In this document: piece after piece, positions 39,859 to 47,569 of the stretch
Layout: every line of letters begins with the position of its first letter
How positions within the stretch are numbered: position 1 is the first letter of the stretch
Assembly (NCBI GenBank): GCA_023168345.1
Contig: AP025689.1
Location: 2,230,001-2,294,000 of the forward strand
DNA from: Lysinibacillus sp. PLM2
GTDB taxonomy: Bacteria > Bacillota > Bacilli > Bacillales_A > Planococcaceae
DNA: 64,000 bases
Direction: 5' to 3'
Translations under genes and position numbers: made by a program
Notes under the pieces: generated by a model
Databases searched by the model: none
Told to the model about the DNA's origin: nothing
What the model saw: only the letters and a program-made list of their open reading frames with translations

Positions 39859-40057
39859 TGCACCTGAAAGTTACACCTAAAAAAAATTACTTTCTAATAG
39901 GCTTTCCCCTTTGGTGGCTGTATAATGATCAATAAATTGACATTAGGTTTTACAGCTCTCTCCAGAGACGCGTCCTATACGAGTCTTTTTGCCTGAGAGA
40001 TTCATAGCTATGCTATTTGCTCCTTCGGCGACGTGTCCTCACGTTCTCTCCCCGTAT
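39843..40057 (-). ncRNA. Tandem glycine riboswitch (gcvT leader)
   Basis: Two consecutive aptamers on the minus strand. The first begins GGGGAGAGAACGTGAGGACA and contains CGCCGAAGGAGCAA, CTCTCAGGCAAAAAGACTCG and CTCTGGAGAG. The second contains CCACCAAAGGGG, CTTTCAGGTGCAAGGACAG and the junction to the terminator. This is the classic gcvT-leader pattern: cooperative glycine binding that allows transcription of glycine cleavage genes when glycine is abundant. Confidence 0.95.
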
Positions 40058-40194
40058 GATCATCCGCATTTTATTAATAATTCAAAGTTCAAAATATTTA
40101 GTTATTGCTTATATCCTAACATTACACCTCTATAGATGGCAATGTTTTTTTGAATTCGAGCAAAACACGAACTTTTATATTAATTTAACTTTCA

Positions 40195-40707
40195 TTATTC
40201 GCCTTGTAGTCTATTTACTTGGAAAGCGATATATTCAACAATTTGTTTCAAACTTCTTCCTTCCGTTAATACTCTTATATGCCCGGCTTCGCGATAAAAT
40301 TTCCTTCTTGTAAAAAATAATTGTTCCAATTCATTTTTTGTTGAACTTTGGACGATAGGGCGATTTTTATCATTTTTTACACGTTTATAAATATCCTCAA
40401 AGTTTGCATCTAGAAAAAAGACTAATCCTGTTTTGCGCAAAATTTTTCGATTTTCTTCATTGATCGCGACGCCACCACCTGTCGAAATGATACAAGCTTC
40501 ATCTCGAAAATTTCTTAAAAATTCAGTTTCAATTTTCCGGAAATGGGCTTCCCCATATTTTTCAAAAATTTCAGGTATCGTCATCCCCTGTTGTCGAACG
40601 ATTTCGCGATCCATGTCGTAATATGGGAGTTTTAGAAAGTAACTCAATCTACGGCCGATTACACTCTTACCACTTCCCATAAATCCGACTAAGTATATTT
40701 TACGCAT
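40195..40707 (-). CDS. aroK: Shikimate kinase
   Basis: Phosphorylates shikimate at O3. 170 residues with the P-loop GFMGSGKS at 8-15, the shikimate-binding DMDREIV near 32-38 and STGGGVA near 75-81. The start ATG follows AGTAGGTG; the frame opens seven codons earlier. It lies 27 bases downstream of comGG, so it may be read from the comG operon; it also supplies the same pathway as aroQ in this window. Confidence 0.95.
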   Translation of the reverse strand: MRKIYLVGFMGSGKSVIGRRLSYFLKLPYYDMDREIVRQQGMTIPEIFEKYGEAHFRKIETEFLRNFRDEACIISTGGGVAINEENRKILRKTGLVFFLDANFEDIYKRVKNDKNRPIVQSSTKNELEQLFFTRRKFYREAGHIRVLTEGRSLKQIVEYIAFQVNRLQGE

Positions 40708-40734
40708 GCTAGCACCTACTTTACTCAAAAAGAC

Positions 40735-40923
40735 TTAATTCCTATTTATTTCTGTTAGTAGGTTTATCGTAGCACGAACATTGACGAATTCCAATGAATT
40801 ATATATTGAAATTTGTGATTCATACGAACTAACATAGTAAAGAATAAATGTTAGTACTATAAACATGATCATCATACTAATTGGATATATGACTCCACGT
40901 TCATTCTTTACGTGTTTGAACAA
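40735..40923 (-). CDS. comGG: ComGG-like protein (short)
   Basis: 62-residue protein in the comGG position with the ComGG-like N-terminus ERGVIYP, one membrane segment (about 13-32) and a short C-terminal region. B. subtilis ComGG is 124 residues, so this is about half length; the downstream sequence runs straight into aroK. Starts at TTG, overlapping comGF by 23 bases. Identified mainly by position. Confidence 0.7.
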   Translation of the reverse strand: MFKHVKNERGVIYPISMMIMFIVLTFILYYVSSYESQISIYNSLEFVNVRATINLLTEINRN

Positions 40924-41356
40924 AAAAACTTCTCTCCTTCACTTCCCCATTTAAGAGTGTAACTGTTATTGTTAATTCATTTTCTACTAATGTAAATTTC
41001 AAGTTTTTAATACCTATTAACATCGGTACATGTCCTGTATGATTTACTTGTTTTCTAATTACATTATTAATAGGACTAATTTGGATCGAACTAGAAGAAT
41101 CTCTATAATTAATATTTAGTCTAGTATCATTATTCTCTACTGTGATATTCTCAATATTTGTTAAATATTTTTTAAGGTCATTAACAAAAATTTCCCAGGG
41201 GATATTCTCATCTGTCATAAAGGTCTGATTTTGTTTGTTTATCCATATGAAAATAAATATAATGATTTGTGTGAGTAAAATAAACACGACTAATTGGTAC
41301 AGTGCTTCAAGTAATGTATATCCTCCACTTAAATAACGATTTCTTGATTGATACAA
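40901..41356 (-). CDS. comGF: ComGF pseudopilin-like protein
   Basis: 151-residue minor pseudopilin-like protein: GGYTLLEALYQLVVF at 11-25 is the type IV pilin-like N-terminal segment with the conserved Glu, followed by a membrane helix and a beta-rich domain (IGIKNLKFTLVENELTITV region, broken by a turn). The start is TTG, overlapping comGE by 28 bases, with a weak SD, so the exact start is uncertain. Confidence 0.85.
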   Translation of the reverse strand: MYQSRNRYLSGGYTLLEALYQLVVFILLTQIIIFIFIWINKQNQTFMTDENIPWEIFVNDLKKYLTNIENITVENNDTRLNINYRDSSSSIQISPINNVIRKQVNHTGHVPMLIGIKNLKFTLVENELTITVTLLNGEVKERSFFVQTRKE

Positions 41357-41640
41357 GTCTTTTCTTCCTCATGATAAAATTCATATTTAACACATAGTGT
41401 ATGGCCGTCAAAATCCCATTGATAAAAGATATCCTCTATTGAGCTAGAACCTGAAGTGCTCCCGTTAAAAAGAATAATATTTGCAGCATTATATGCAACC
41501 TCAGCAGCATGTAATTGCGTTTTTGCCTTCTCCAACGTTTTGTTCATTTTATAGCTAAAGGGAATAATCGTTCCCGCTAAGATAAAAATAATTAGAACCG
41601 TTAATAACGTTTCAGCAAATGAAATTCCTTTTTCATTCAA
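41329..41640 (-). CDS. comGE: ComGE pseudopilin-like protein
   Basis: 103-residue minor pseudopilin-like protein: N-terminal NEKGISFAETLLTVL hydrophobic helix with Glu at the pilin-like position, then a small globular part with two Cys (TLCVKYEF, KTCINQ). Start TTG overlaps the comGD end by 8 bases. Confidence 0.82.
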   Translation of the reverse strand: MNEKGISFAETLLTVLIIFILAGTIIPFSYKMNKTLEKAKTQLHAAEVAYNAANIILFNGSTSGSSSIEDIFYQWDFDGHTLCVKYEFYHEEEKTCINQEIVI

Positions 41641-42079
41641 CGATTTTCAACCTACCCTTTTCAATATTCACAATTAATTGACGATAGCCATCATATGTAA
41701 AGAAAACAATACTCCCAAATTCGATAATGTCACCGTTTATATTAAACCGAATCCTTTTTAAATTACTATTTTTATTAAGCTTAATATTTGTAGGGAACTG
41801 TTTTTCGAGTAAAGGATTGTTATATTCATTTTGTATATATCCTTTGTAGGTCCCATTATCTAAAAATACGATGGTCGTATATACTTCCTTTTCCATCGCA
41901 AGTGTTTGCATTCTTTGAATATCCAAAGTAACTTGATGAATAAATTGATCTACGACACTTTCTTCTGAAAGCTTATAACTAACATGACTAACGATAGAGC
42001 CAATAAGTACAACGATGAACAATACTAGTAATACTTCAATTAAAGTAAATCCCTTTTCCTTTGATTCCATCCTCATCAA
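41633..42079 (-). CDS. comGD: ComGD pseudopilin
   Basis: 148-residue minor pseudopilin with the prepilin cleavage motif KGFTLIEVLL (peptidase ComC substrate) and a membrane helix to about residue 32. The start may be TTG (42079) or the next codon ATG (42076). It follows comGC by 28 bases. Confidence 0.9.
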   Translation of the reverse strand: MMRMESKEKGFTLIEVLLVLFIVVLIGSIVSHVSYKLSEESVVDQFIHQVTLDIQRMQTLAMEKEVYTTIVFLDNGTYKGYIQNEYNNPLLEKQFPTNIKLNKNSNLKRIRFNINGDIIEFGSIVFFTYDGYRQLIVNIEKGRLKIVE

Positions 42080-42107
42080 ATTTTATCTGCCCTCGCTACA
42101 CAATAGT

Positions 42108-42434
42108 CTATTCATCATGATCTCCCTCAGAGGAGATTGCTGTTACTTGTCCATTATCATCAATCTGTACTTGATCACCATTTGGACAGTTCGTCTCAGA
42201 TTCTTTTAAGTATCCTTCCTCCACTAATTCTTCAACAGACGGGTATTTGTTAAAATCGATTTTATATGCTTCAACCTGTCCCTGAACCATTGCAACAAAA
42301 GCATCACATCCCTTTTCATCAATTGTTGCAAAGTGCTTTGTCACATTCGGAATCGTTATAATTATTAAAACGGATATTATCAAAAGAACAATTAACATCT
42401 CAATTAATGTAAAACCACTATCATTATTTTTCAT
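42108..42434 (-). CDS. comGC: ComGC major competence pseudopilin
   Basis: 108-residue major subunit of the DNA-uptake pseudopilus. Prepilin motif SGFTLIEMLIVLLI with cleavage after Gly7, and two cysteines (KGCDAF, TNCPNG) that form the intramolecular disulfide known from B. subtilis ComGC. Good SD before ATG. 14 bases downstream of comGB. Confidence 0.95.
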   Translation of the reverse strand: MKNNDSGFTLIEMLIVLLIISVLIIITIPNVTKHFATIDEKGCDAFVAMVQGQVEAYKIDFNKYPSVEELVEEGYLKESETNCPNGDQVQIDDNGQVTAISSEGDHDE

Positions 42435-42448
42435 AAGGTCACTCCTTT

Positions 42449-43513
42449 CTAAATCACTTCAATAATGCTATACATTGGAAGTAATATACTTAAATAGGCT
42501 GCAATGATTGACAACGCAATTAGAACGAAAAAAAATGGCTGTACAATGGATAAACTTATCTTTATATACGAATGCATTTTCTCACTTAAAAGATCACTAT
42601 AAATCATTAATTCTCTACCTAAATAGCCACTCTTTTCACCATGTTTTATAAACTCATCACATTTTGAAAAGAACAAATTTGATGATTGTACCACTTGTGA
42701 AAGTGAATCCCCATATAATACTCCATGTTTTACTTTAAGTGCGACCTCTTTCAAATACCGATTTAGGTCCTGTTGGTGTAGTATGTCTAAGGCCTGCTGT
42801 AACGACAATCCACCAGCTACTAAACTGCCGACCATTCTTGAAAAACTCATCGTCATGTGTAGTTTAAAAAAATTACTTACGATGGGTAGCCTTAACAACA
42901 ATTCAATTTGCCTTTTAATCGGACTATTTTTCAAATAGAGAAAAAAGCATATACAAACTATAGTTATCAATAGAGCGAAAGTAAGAAGTATATCTGGAAA
43001 GTAAAGAAATATTTTCGCCATTGCTAAACTAGAAAACCCATTTTGTGCCCTAGAGTCAATAATTTGTTCAATATTAGGAAGAAAAAAAGTTCGAAACGCA
43101 ACAAATATTGAAATTAAAAACAATAATAAAATTATAGGATACAGAAGTAATTTACCTAGCTTCTTTTTTGTCTTTTCATTAAATTCCATTTCTTTCGAAA
43201 TAGCCTTTAATGTTTCAACTAGTGTGCCATTCTCTTCTGCGATTATAATGGAAATTAAGTAGTGTCTTGGAACAGATAAAATCTCAAATAGTTCAATTAA
43301 ATTATCACCATTGCGTAAATGTTCTTCAATTTTCATTTGCCAGCTTTTAAGATCTTTAACGTGATATGGCAGCAGCATGATAATTGAATCAGCAAGTGTA
43401 TACCCCTCATCTAACAAAGTGCTCATTCGTTCCAATAAAGATGGAATATTTTTCACTCTTTCATTTCTTTTTGCTACAATTCGATTTTTAAGACTACATA
43501 CTTGAGTGAACAT
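42449..43513 (-). CDS. comGB: ComGB pseudopilus assembly membrane protein
   Basis: 354-residue polytopic inner-membrane platform protein (GspF/PilC family): two cytoplasmic helical repeats (about 30-115 and 205-330) and three membrane segments (about 118-140, 170-190, 325-350). The chosen ATG is correctly spaced from GAGGTG; an ATG 9 bases earlier is too close to it. It overlaps the remaining 3' part of comGA. Confidence 0.93.
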   Translation of the reverse strand: MFTQVCSLKNRIVAKRNERVKNIPSLLERMSTLLDEGYTLADSIIMLLPYHVKDLKSWQMKIEEHLRNGDNLIELFEILSVPRHYLISIIIAEENGTLVETLKAISKEMEFNEKTKKKLGKLLLYPIILLLFLISIFVAFRTFFLPNIEQIIDSRAQNGFSSLAMAKIFLYFPDILLTFALLITIVCICFFLYLKNSPIKRQIELLLRLPIVSNFFKLHMTMSFSRMVGSLVAGGLSLQQALDILHQQDLNRYLKEVALKVKHGVLYGDSLSQVVQSSNLFFSKCDEFIKHGEKSGYLGRELMIYSDLLSEKMHSYIKISLSIVQPFFFVLIALSIIAAYLSILLPMYSIIEVI

Positions 43514-43802
43514 GTTGTGCATTCACCTCAATATCATTACTTTGATAGACTAAGGTTTCTTGTTCTGGAAGACGATATTCTTCTCCCCGCGTAGTTGCAG
43601 TAATCGCTTTGTACAAATGAATATCGCTCAATATTTCAAATAACGCTTTTCTCTCATCATGGAGACCAATTTGAATAAGACTTTGTGCAACAATTCCGAT
43701 TAAGGATTGTCTAAGCTCCTCTATTGTTATGCCTAAATCCATTAACCGATAAATGCAATTTACTGTATCCTTTGCGTGAATGGTGGATAATACAAGATGT
43801 CT
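43494..43802 (-). pseudogene. comGA: comGA, 3' fragment interrupted by the prophage
   Basis: C-terminal third of the ComGA secretion ATPase. The frame matches ComGA from the His-box region (HLVLSTIHAKDT) to the stop, about 100 residues, while the 10 codons upstream are unrelated and enter phage DNA. Walker A and B, which lie N-terminal, are absent from this fragment. B. subtilis ComGA has 356 residues. The 5' part is expected at the other end of the prophage; precise excision would restore the gene. Confidence 0.88.
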
Positions 43803-43824
43803 TAAGAATATGAAAGAACAATAG

Positions 43825-43851
43825 ACAGACAACCGAAAAAAAGTTGTCTGT
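43825..43851. terminator. Hairpin at the prophage left end
   Basis: 9-bp perfect arms ACAGACAAC / GTTGTCTGT around a 9-base loop; T-rich on the plus side. It sits between the comGA junction and the first phage gene and may isolate phage and host transcription. Confidence 0.6.
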
Positions 43852-43868
43852 TTTCTTTTGCTTTCATT

Positions 43869-43877
43869 TGCTATAAT
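43869..43877 (+). promoter_or_regulatory. Extended -10 promoter of the first cargo gene
   Basis: TGCTATAAT is a perfect extended -10; no good -35. An SD GGAGG at 43905-43909 and an ATG at 43920 follow. Confidence 0.55.
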
Positions 43878-43919
43878 TAGTAAGAATTACATAATTTTTG
43901 GATAGGAGGAATTGTCTAT

Positions 43920-44606
43920 ATGAAGAAACCATTCTACAAAACGTGGTGGTTTATAGCAATCATCGTTATTTTTGTACTTGCTGGAATCGGAAATGCTATA
44001 AACGGCGATGAGAAGAAAGAAGAAGTTACAGAACAAGAAGAAACTGAAGCATCGAATAATGCATCGGAAGAAGCGCAAACTGAACAAATACCAGCTGCTT
44101 CTACTGTGGAAGAATCACAAGAAGCGGAAGAAGTTGAAGAAACACCTTCTGCTGATGAAGTGAACTTTTACAAAAATGAATTATCTCCACAATTAGATAG
44201 TATACAAGAAGAATACGATCGTATTTGGAGTGAGCAATGGACTACAACATTTAACGGTGTGTCAGAAGGGACTATGGATGTGTATACGGCTTATAAAAAC
44301 ATGACATTTATCGAAACAAACTACTCTGTATTAAGTGAGAATATTACTAATTTAAATGGAGATGGACTATCGGAAGAAAATAAAGAGAGTTTAGAAGGAT
44401 TCAAACAAAAATTAGCTAAGTCATCTGATTACCGAGCTTACGCTGCAAGTGAAGCTGCTAAAATGTTTGATGAGGGTACTTTTAAACCGTCTGAAATAGA
44501 TAATATCACAAGCATTGTATCACTAGGTGATAGTGAAATGATGGAAGCAATTATAAATAGGTTGTCTATAGAGCAAAATTTAGGTTTGATTGAAGAAACT
44601 GAATAG
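43920..44606 (+). CDS. Membrane-anchored acidic protein, prophage cargo
   Basis: 228 residues: short basic N-terminus, one membrane segment (about 9-25, WWFIAIIVIFVLAGIG), a very Glu/Ala-rich spacer (31-80) and a helical C-terminal domain (about 82-225). N-in topology would put the domain outside the cell. Not recognised as a known family; the N-terminal layout is common among surface proteins of phages and their hosts. It runs opposite to the late genes with its own promoter and terminator, typical of a lysogenic-conversion (moron) gene. Confidence 0.7.
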   Translation: MKKPFYKTWWFIAIIVIFVLAGIGNAINGDEKKEEVTEQEETEASNNASEEAQTEQIPAASTVEESQEAEEVEETPSADEVNFYKNELSPQLDSIQEEYDRIWSEQWTTTFNGVSEGTMDVYTAYKNMTFIETNYSVLSENITNLNGDGLSEENKESLEGFKQKLAKSSDYRAYAASEAAKMFDEGTFKPSEIDNITSIVSLGDSEMMEAIINRLSIEQNLGLIEETE

Positions 44607-44611
44607 CCAAT

Positions 44612-44645
44612 AAAAAAGCCAAGCATATCATTAGCTTGGTTTTTT
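44612..44645. terminator. Bidirectional terminator between convergent cargo genes
   Basis: Arms (44612-44624 and 44634-44645) GCCAAGC / GCTTGGT flanked by A6 and T6. Confidence 0.8.
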
Positions 44646-45014
44646 ATGTGCATCTTCCGTCGTTCGATATTCCAACCCAAGAAGCCGTTTCAATTCCTCT
44701 TGGCACCAATTGTGGAGGGCTACATTGGCATACTTACGCTCGTATAACATACCTCGCGCAAGTATATCGTATTGTGTAAAATTTTCATCAAGTCGCTTTT
44801 CTTCTTGAATCTTAATACCTTGTTTTCCTAATTGTGATTTTATATTTTTAAATTCCTCGTGTAATTCTTTAATTTTAGCGTCCATCCACAAATCAAAAAC
44901 AGCTTTCATTTTAAGATCATTCAAATGCTTCCGTTCGTGTTCTAATGTTCGCATTGTCAAATCTAATATGATATGTCGATGAATCAAATTAGCAAAATCG
45001 TGTATTAGCTTCAA
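44631..45014 (-). CDS. Uncharacterised helical protein in the SOS cassette
   Basis: 127 residues, mostly helical and charged, with no membrane segment. Sequence HERKHLNDLKMKAVFDLWMD is followed by a predicted coiled region. No family recognised. It starts 4 bases inside the upstream WYL-like gene (ATGA overlap), so the two are coupled and share the SOS promoter. Function unknown. Confidence 0.6.
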   Translation of the reverse strand: MKLIHDFANLIHRHIILDLTMRTLEHERKHLNDLKMKAVFDLWMDAKIKELHEEFKNIKSQLGKQGIKIQEEKRLDENFTQYDILARGMLYERKYANVALHNWCQEELKRLLGLEYRTTEDAHKKPS

Positions 45015-45232
45015 ATTACCTCACGCTCTTTTCTTATTACAGGAAACATCGAAAGAACATTATCAATAGTAAATGTACGACTTGCATGTTTGGTAAAACA
45101 ATAGGCTTTAAATGTACTTTCAGATACACTTATTACTTTAATTCGACGCTTCGATATCTCTCCACTCTTCGCAAAATACATCATGTCAACTAGCTGATTA
45201 CGTTCGATCATTTTCAATAACTGTTCTTTCAT
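45011..45232 (-). CDS. Small WYL-like protein, SOS-controlled
   Basis: 73 residues, resembling the small WYL-type proteins (B. subtilis YozL-like) found near SOS polymerases: QLVDMMYFAKSGEISKRRI then a YCFTKHASRTFTIDNVLS segment and a basic end VIRKERE. WYL domains bind nucleic acids or ligands. In B. subtilis such genes belong to LexA-controlled operons; here two LexA boxes precede the gene, but no Y-family polymerase is adjacent. SD AAAGGAG before ATG. Confidence 0.7.
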   Translation of the reverse strand: MKEQLLKMIERNQLVDMMYFAKSGEISKRRIKVISVSESTFKAYCFTKHASRTFTIDNVLSMFPVIRKEREVI

Positions 45233-45248
45233 GTTCCCACTCCTTTTA

Positions 45249-45304
45249 CGAACATTCGTTCTTATTTTTAAATTGATTATAGAACAGTTGTTCTTATTTT
45301 ACAA
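45249..45304 (-). promoter_or_regulatory. SOS promoter with two LexA (DinR) boxes
   Basis: Minus-strand TTGTAA (45304-45299), 17-base spacer, TATAAT (45281-45276). LexA-type boxes: CGAACATTCGTTCT at 45249-45262 (13 of 14 to CGAACNNNNGTTCG form) and AGAACAGTTGTTCT at 45281-45294, the latter filling the spacer. LexA would block the promoter until DNA damage. Confidence 0.8.
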
Positions 45305-45349
45305 GTAGCATTACCTGGAAAAAATAATTTAAAAAAATTGATTTTTTTG

Positions 45350-45378
45350 TTGACTACATCCAAAAACGGTGTTATATT
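45350..45378 (+). promoter_or_regulatory. Strong SigA promoter of the rightward cargo trio, with direct repeats
   Basis: TTGACT (45350-45355), 17-base spacer, TATATT (45373-45378). AAAACGGTG occurs at 45363-45371 (inside the spacer) and at 45399-45407, 36 bases apart; the pair may be an operator. Confidence 0.7.
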
Positions 45379-45431
45379 ATATATAAATAAAGCAACCGAA
45401 AACGGTGGTAAACGAAAAGGAGCGGATAAAA

Positions 45432-45818
45432 ATGAACGTAATGAAAAAAGCTTGGGAAATCGCTAAAGAAGCAGTTGTGAAATTTGGTGGTAAAGCAAAA
45501 GAATATTTTGCTGAATCTTTAAAATTAGCTTGGTCAATTTTAAAATCTGAAACTGGCGCAATTGAAATCAGTCTTTCTGAAGGTTCTAAAAAACATAAGT
45601 CTTGGGTAGCTGAAATTGTTGGTACAGATGCAAAATGGGGATTCAAACGTCAATTCTTAAATGGTCGTGAATCAGAAGAAGTTAGAGGTTTATCCTTTGA
45701 CCTTGAAGAAGGTAAAGTATATGACGTTAATTGTGCTCAAAAAGGACGTAAATTCGTTACTGTAAAAGCTGGTGAAGTTGTTGAGTTATCTCAAAATGAG
45801 GTTAAAGGATTGTTTTAA
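45432..45818 (+). CDS. Conserved phage protein of unknown function
   Basis: 128 residues. N-terminal helix MKKAWEIAKEAVVKFGGKAKE... followed by YFAESLKLAW is a pattern seen in many Firmicutes phage proteins; the C-terminal half is a beta-rich domain (WVAEIVGTDAKWGF ... VYDVNCAQKGRKF). Function unknown. The ATG follows AAAGGAG; the frame is open nine codons earlier from a GTG. Its stop overlaps the next start, ATGG after TTTTA. Confidence 0.7.
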   Translation: MNVMKKAWEIAKEAVVKFGGKAKEYFAESLKLAWSILKSETGAIEISLSEGSKKHKSWVAEIVGTDAKWGFKRQFLNGRESEEVRGLSFDLEEGKVYDVNCAQKGRKFVTVKAGEVVELSQNEVKGLF

Positions 45819-47098
45819 TGGCTAGAGATAAAATGGATTTAACCGGGCAACAATATGGGCGCTTAACAGTATTATCAGAAGCGCCCAAAAAGGGTACACG
45901 AAGATATTGGACTTGCCAGTGCGAATGTGGAACCATCAAAAATGTGCAGCAAGCTCATTTGCGTAACGGATCGATTAGCAGTTGTGGGTGTAAATTGAGA
46001 GAGTATGAGGATTTAACTGGTCGACGTTTTGGTAAATTGACAGTTATAAAAGAAGGAAAGTATGTGACGAAAGAAGTCAAAAACAAATTTAAAAGTAATC
46101 CGTATCAAAACTTTATAACCGAACGTTATTGGGTATGCCAATGTGACTGCGGTAATATCACAGAAGTACTATCTTATATTTTAACCAACGAAGGTACAAA
46201 ATCTTGTGGGTGTTTGACGGTTGAAATCGGCACTAAAAATATTATGAAATTTATGAGTGAGAATAAAAAGATTAAATATTTGGTTGGAAAGCGTTTTGGC
46301 TATTATGAAATAACATGGTATACAGATTATAAAAATCCCATTAGGAAATTATGCAAATGTGTTTTATGTGGTGACGAAAAATTACTGACTATTACTTCTT
46401 TATCAAAAAAACCAAAGTGTCGAAGAAAAGGACACCATAAACGCTTACCGAAAGATATCGATTTAGTAGGTCTTACCTTTAATCACTTAACCGTAATTAA
46501 AAAATCAGAGGACAAAAACGGTAAGAATTATTGGTTGTGTAAATGCTCTTGCGGAAATGAAAAACATGTGCGACAGGATCACTTGATACAAGAAAGGACA
46601 AAATCATGTGGCTGTTTAAGAAATGTTAAAAAACCAAAAATTGATTTAAGAGGGAAACGTTTTGGTAGATTAATTGCCGTATCCCCTACTTCGGAACGAA
46701 AACACGGCCATGTTGTTTGGTTATGTGAATGTGATTGTGGAAATAATGAGCATTATGTCGAATCAGTGTATTTAACAAGTGGGCAAACAAAATCTTGCGG
46801 GTGTCTTAAGCAATCCATGGATTATATTAATCTAAGAGAAAAATTAGAGGATCAGCGTGTTGAAGGGGTTAATACATCCCTTCTTAAAGCTAATATGCGT
46901 AGTGATAATAAAAGTGGAGTAAAAGGTGTGTATTATCACAAGAAGACAGGTAAATGGTACGCTCAACTTGTTGTTAAGGGCAAGACATACAGATCCTCAA
47001 CAAGTAAGAATAAAGAGGATGCGATTAGGGCACGCAAGGAATTAGAAGAAAAATATCATAAACCTTATTTGGAGGCTAAACAAAATGACGATGCGTGA
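45818..47098 (+). CDS. Five-repeat zinc-motif protein with C-terminal AP2 domain
   Basis: 426 residues. Five tandem copies of a motif D-L-x-G-x-x-[FY]-G-x-L ... W-x-C-x-C-x-C-G ... S-C-G-C at about 7-60, 65-133, 154-201, 214-267 and 275-330; the third is degenerate (CKCVLCG and only one later Cys). Residues 365-418 form an AP2-type DNA-binding domain (SGVKGVYYHKKTGKWYAQL). Single or double copies with AP2 are usual in phage DNA-binding and homing-type proteins; five copies is long. Likely a sequence-specific DNA-binding protein. No nuclease motif was recognised. Confidence 0.8.
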   Translation: MARDKMDLTGQQYGRLTVLSEAPKKGTRRYWTCQCECGTIKNVQQAHLRNGSISSCGCKLREYEDLTGRRFGKLTVIKEGKYVTKEVKNKFKSNPYQNFITERYWVCQCDCGNITEVLSYILTNEGTKSCGCLTVEIGTKNIMKFMSENKKIKYLVGKRFGYYEITWYTDYKNPIRKLCKCVLCGDEKLLTITSLSKKPKCRRKGHHKRLPKDIDLVGLTFNHLTVIKKSEDKNGKNYWLCKCSCGNEKHVRQDHLIQERTKSCGCLRNVKKPKIDLRGKRFGRLIAVSPTSERKHGHVVWLCECDCGNNEHYVESVYLTSGQTKSCGCLKQSMDYINLREKLEDQRVEGVNTSLLKANMRSDNKSGVKGVYYHKKTGKWYAQLVVKGKTYRSSTSKNKEDAIRARKELEEKYHKPYLEAKQNDDA

Positions 47099-47468
47099 AA
47101 ATATATTAAAATTAATGGAAAGTGACATATCAGTATACCGAATTGCAAAAGAAACAGGTGTGCCAGAAAACACTGTAAGACGTCTTTGGAATGGTGAAGC
47201 TCAATTAGATAATATTAGATTTTCATTAGCTGAAAAATTAAACAAATATTATGTGGAGGTTGTTAAAATGAATACAGTTGTTTTAGATGGTAAAGAATTA
47301 GATTTAACAGTGATTTCGGAGTATATGGATGATGAATTGAGAGAAGCTGTTAACGATATGAAGTTTGCTGATAACCAAGAATATATCGAATTATATATCG
47401 AACACGCTAGAGAACAAGATCCTCAATTTATCGAAGTGTTAAAAAGTGAATTTAACGTTACTGTTTAA
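47085..47468 (+). CDS. Small helix-turn-helix protein
   Basis: 127 residues: an N-terminal HTH (ISVYRIAKETGVPENTVRRLWNG, about 15-37) and an acidic C-terminal part of unknown fold. It overlaps the AP2 gene by 14 bases and has GGAGG upstream. It may regulate the promoter of its own operon, which carries repeated AAAACGGTG elements. Role unproved. Confidence 0.7.
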   Translation: MTMRENILKLMESDISVYRIAKETGVPENTVRRLWNGEAQLDNIRFSLAEKLNKYYVEVVKMNTVVLDGKELDLTVISEYMDDELREAVNDMKFADNQEYIELYIEHAREQDPQFIEVLKSEFNVTV

Positions 47469-47476
47469 GTGCAAAA

Positions 47477-47509
47477 AGACCATGGCTGTTACGGCCACGG
47501 TCTCTTTTT
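47477..47509 (+). terminator. Terminator of the rightward cargo trio
   Basis: Arms AGACCATGGC / GCCACGGTCT with one mismatch, then T5. Confidence 0.75.
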
Positions 47510-47569
47510 ATCATCTAATCTACATTGCCTGCTACTCTTATTTTAATAGCTTTGGATAAAATTGCAACA

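Noticed and set aside
43803-43832. Ten codons extending the comGA fragment upstream from a TTG
   Set aside because: They do not match ComGA and lie in phage DNA; treated as read-through sequence beyond the junction.
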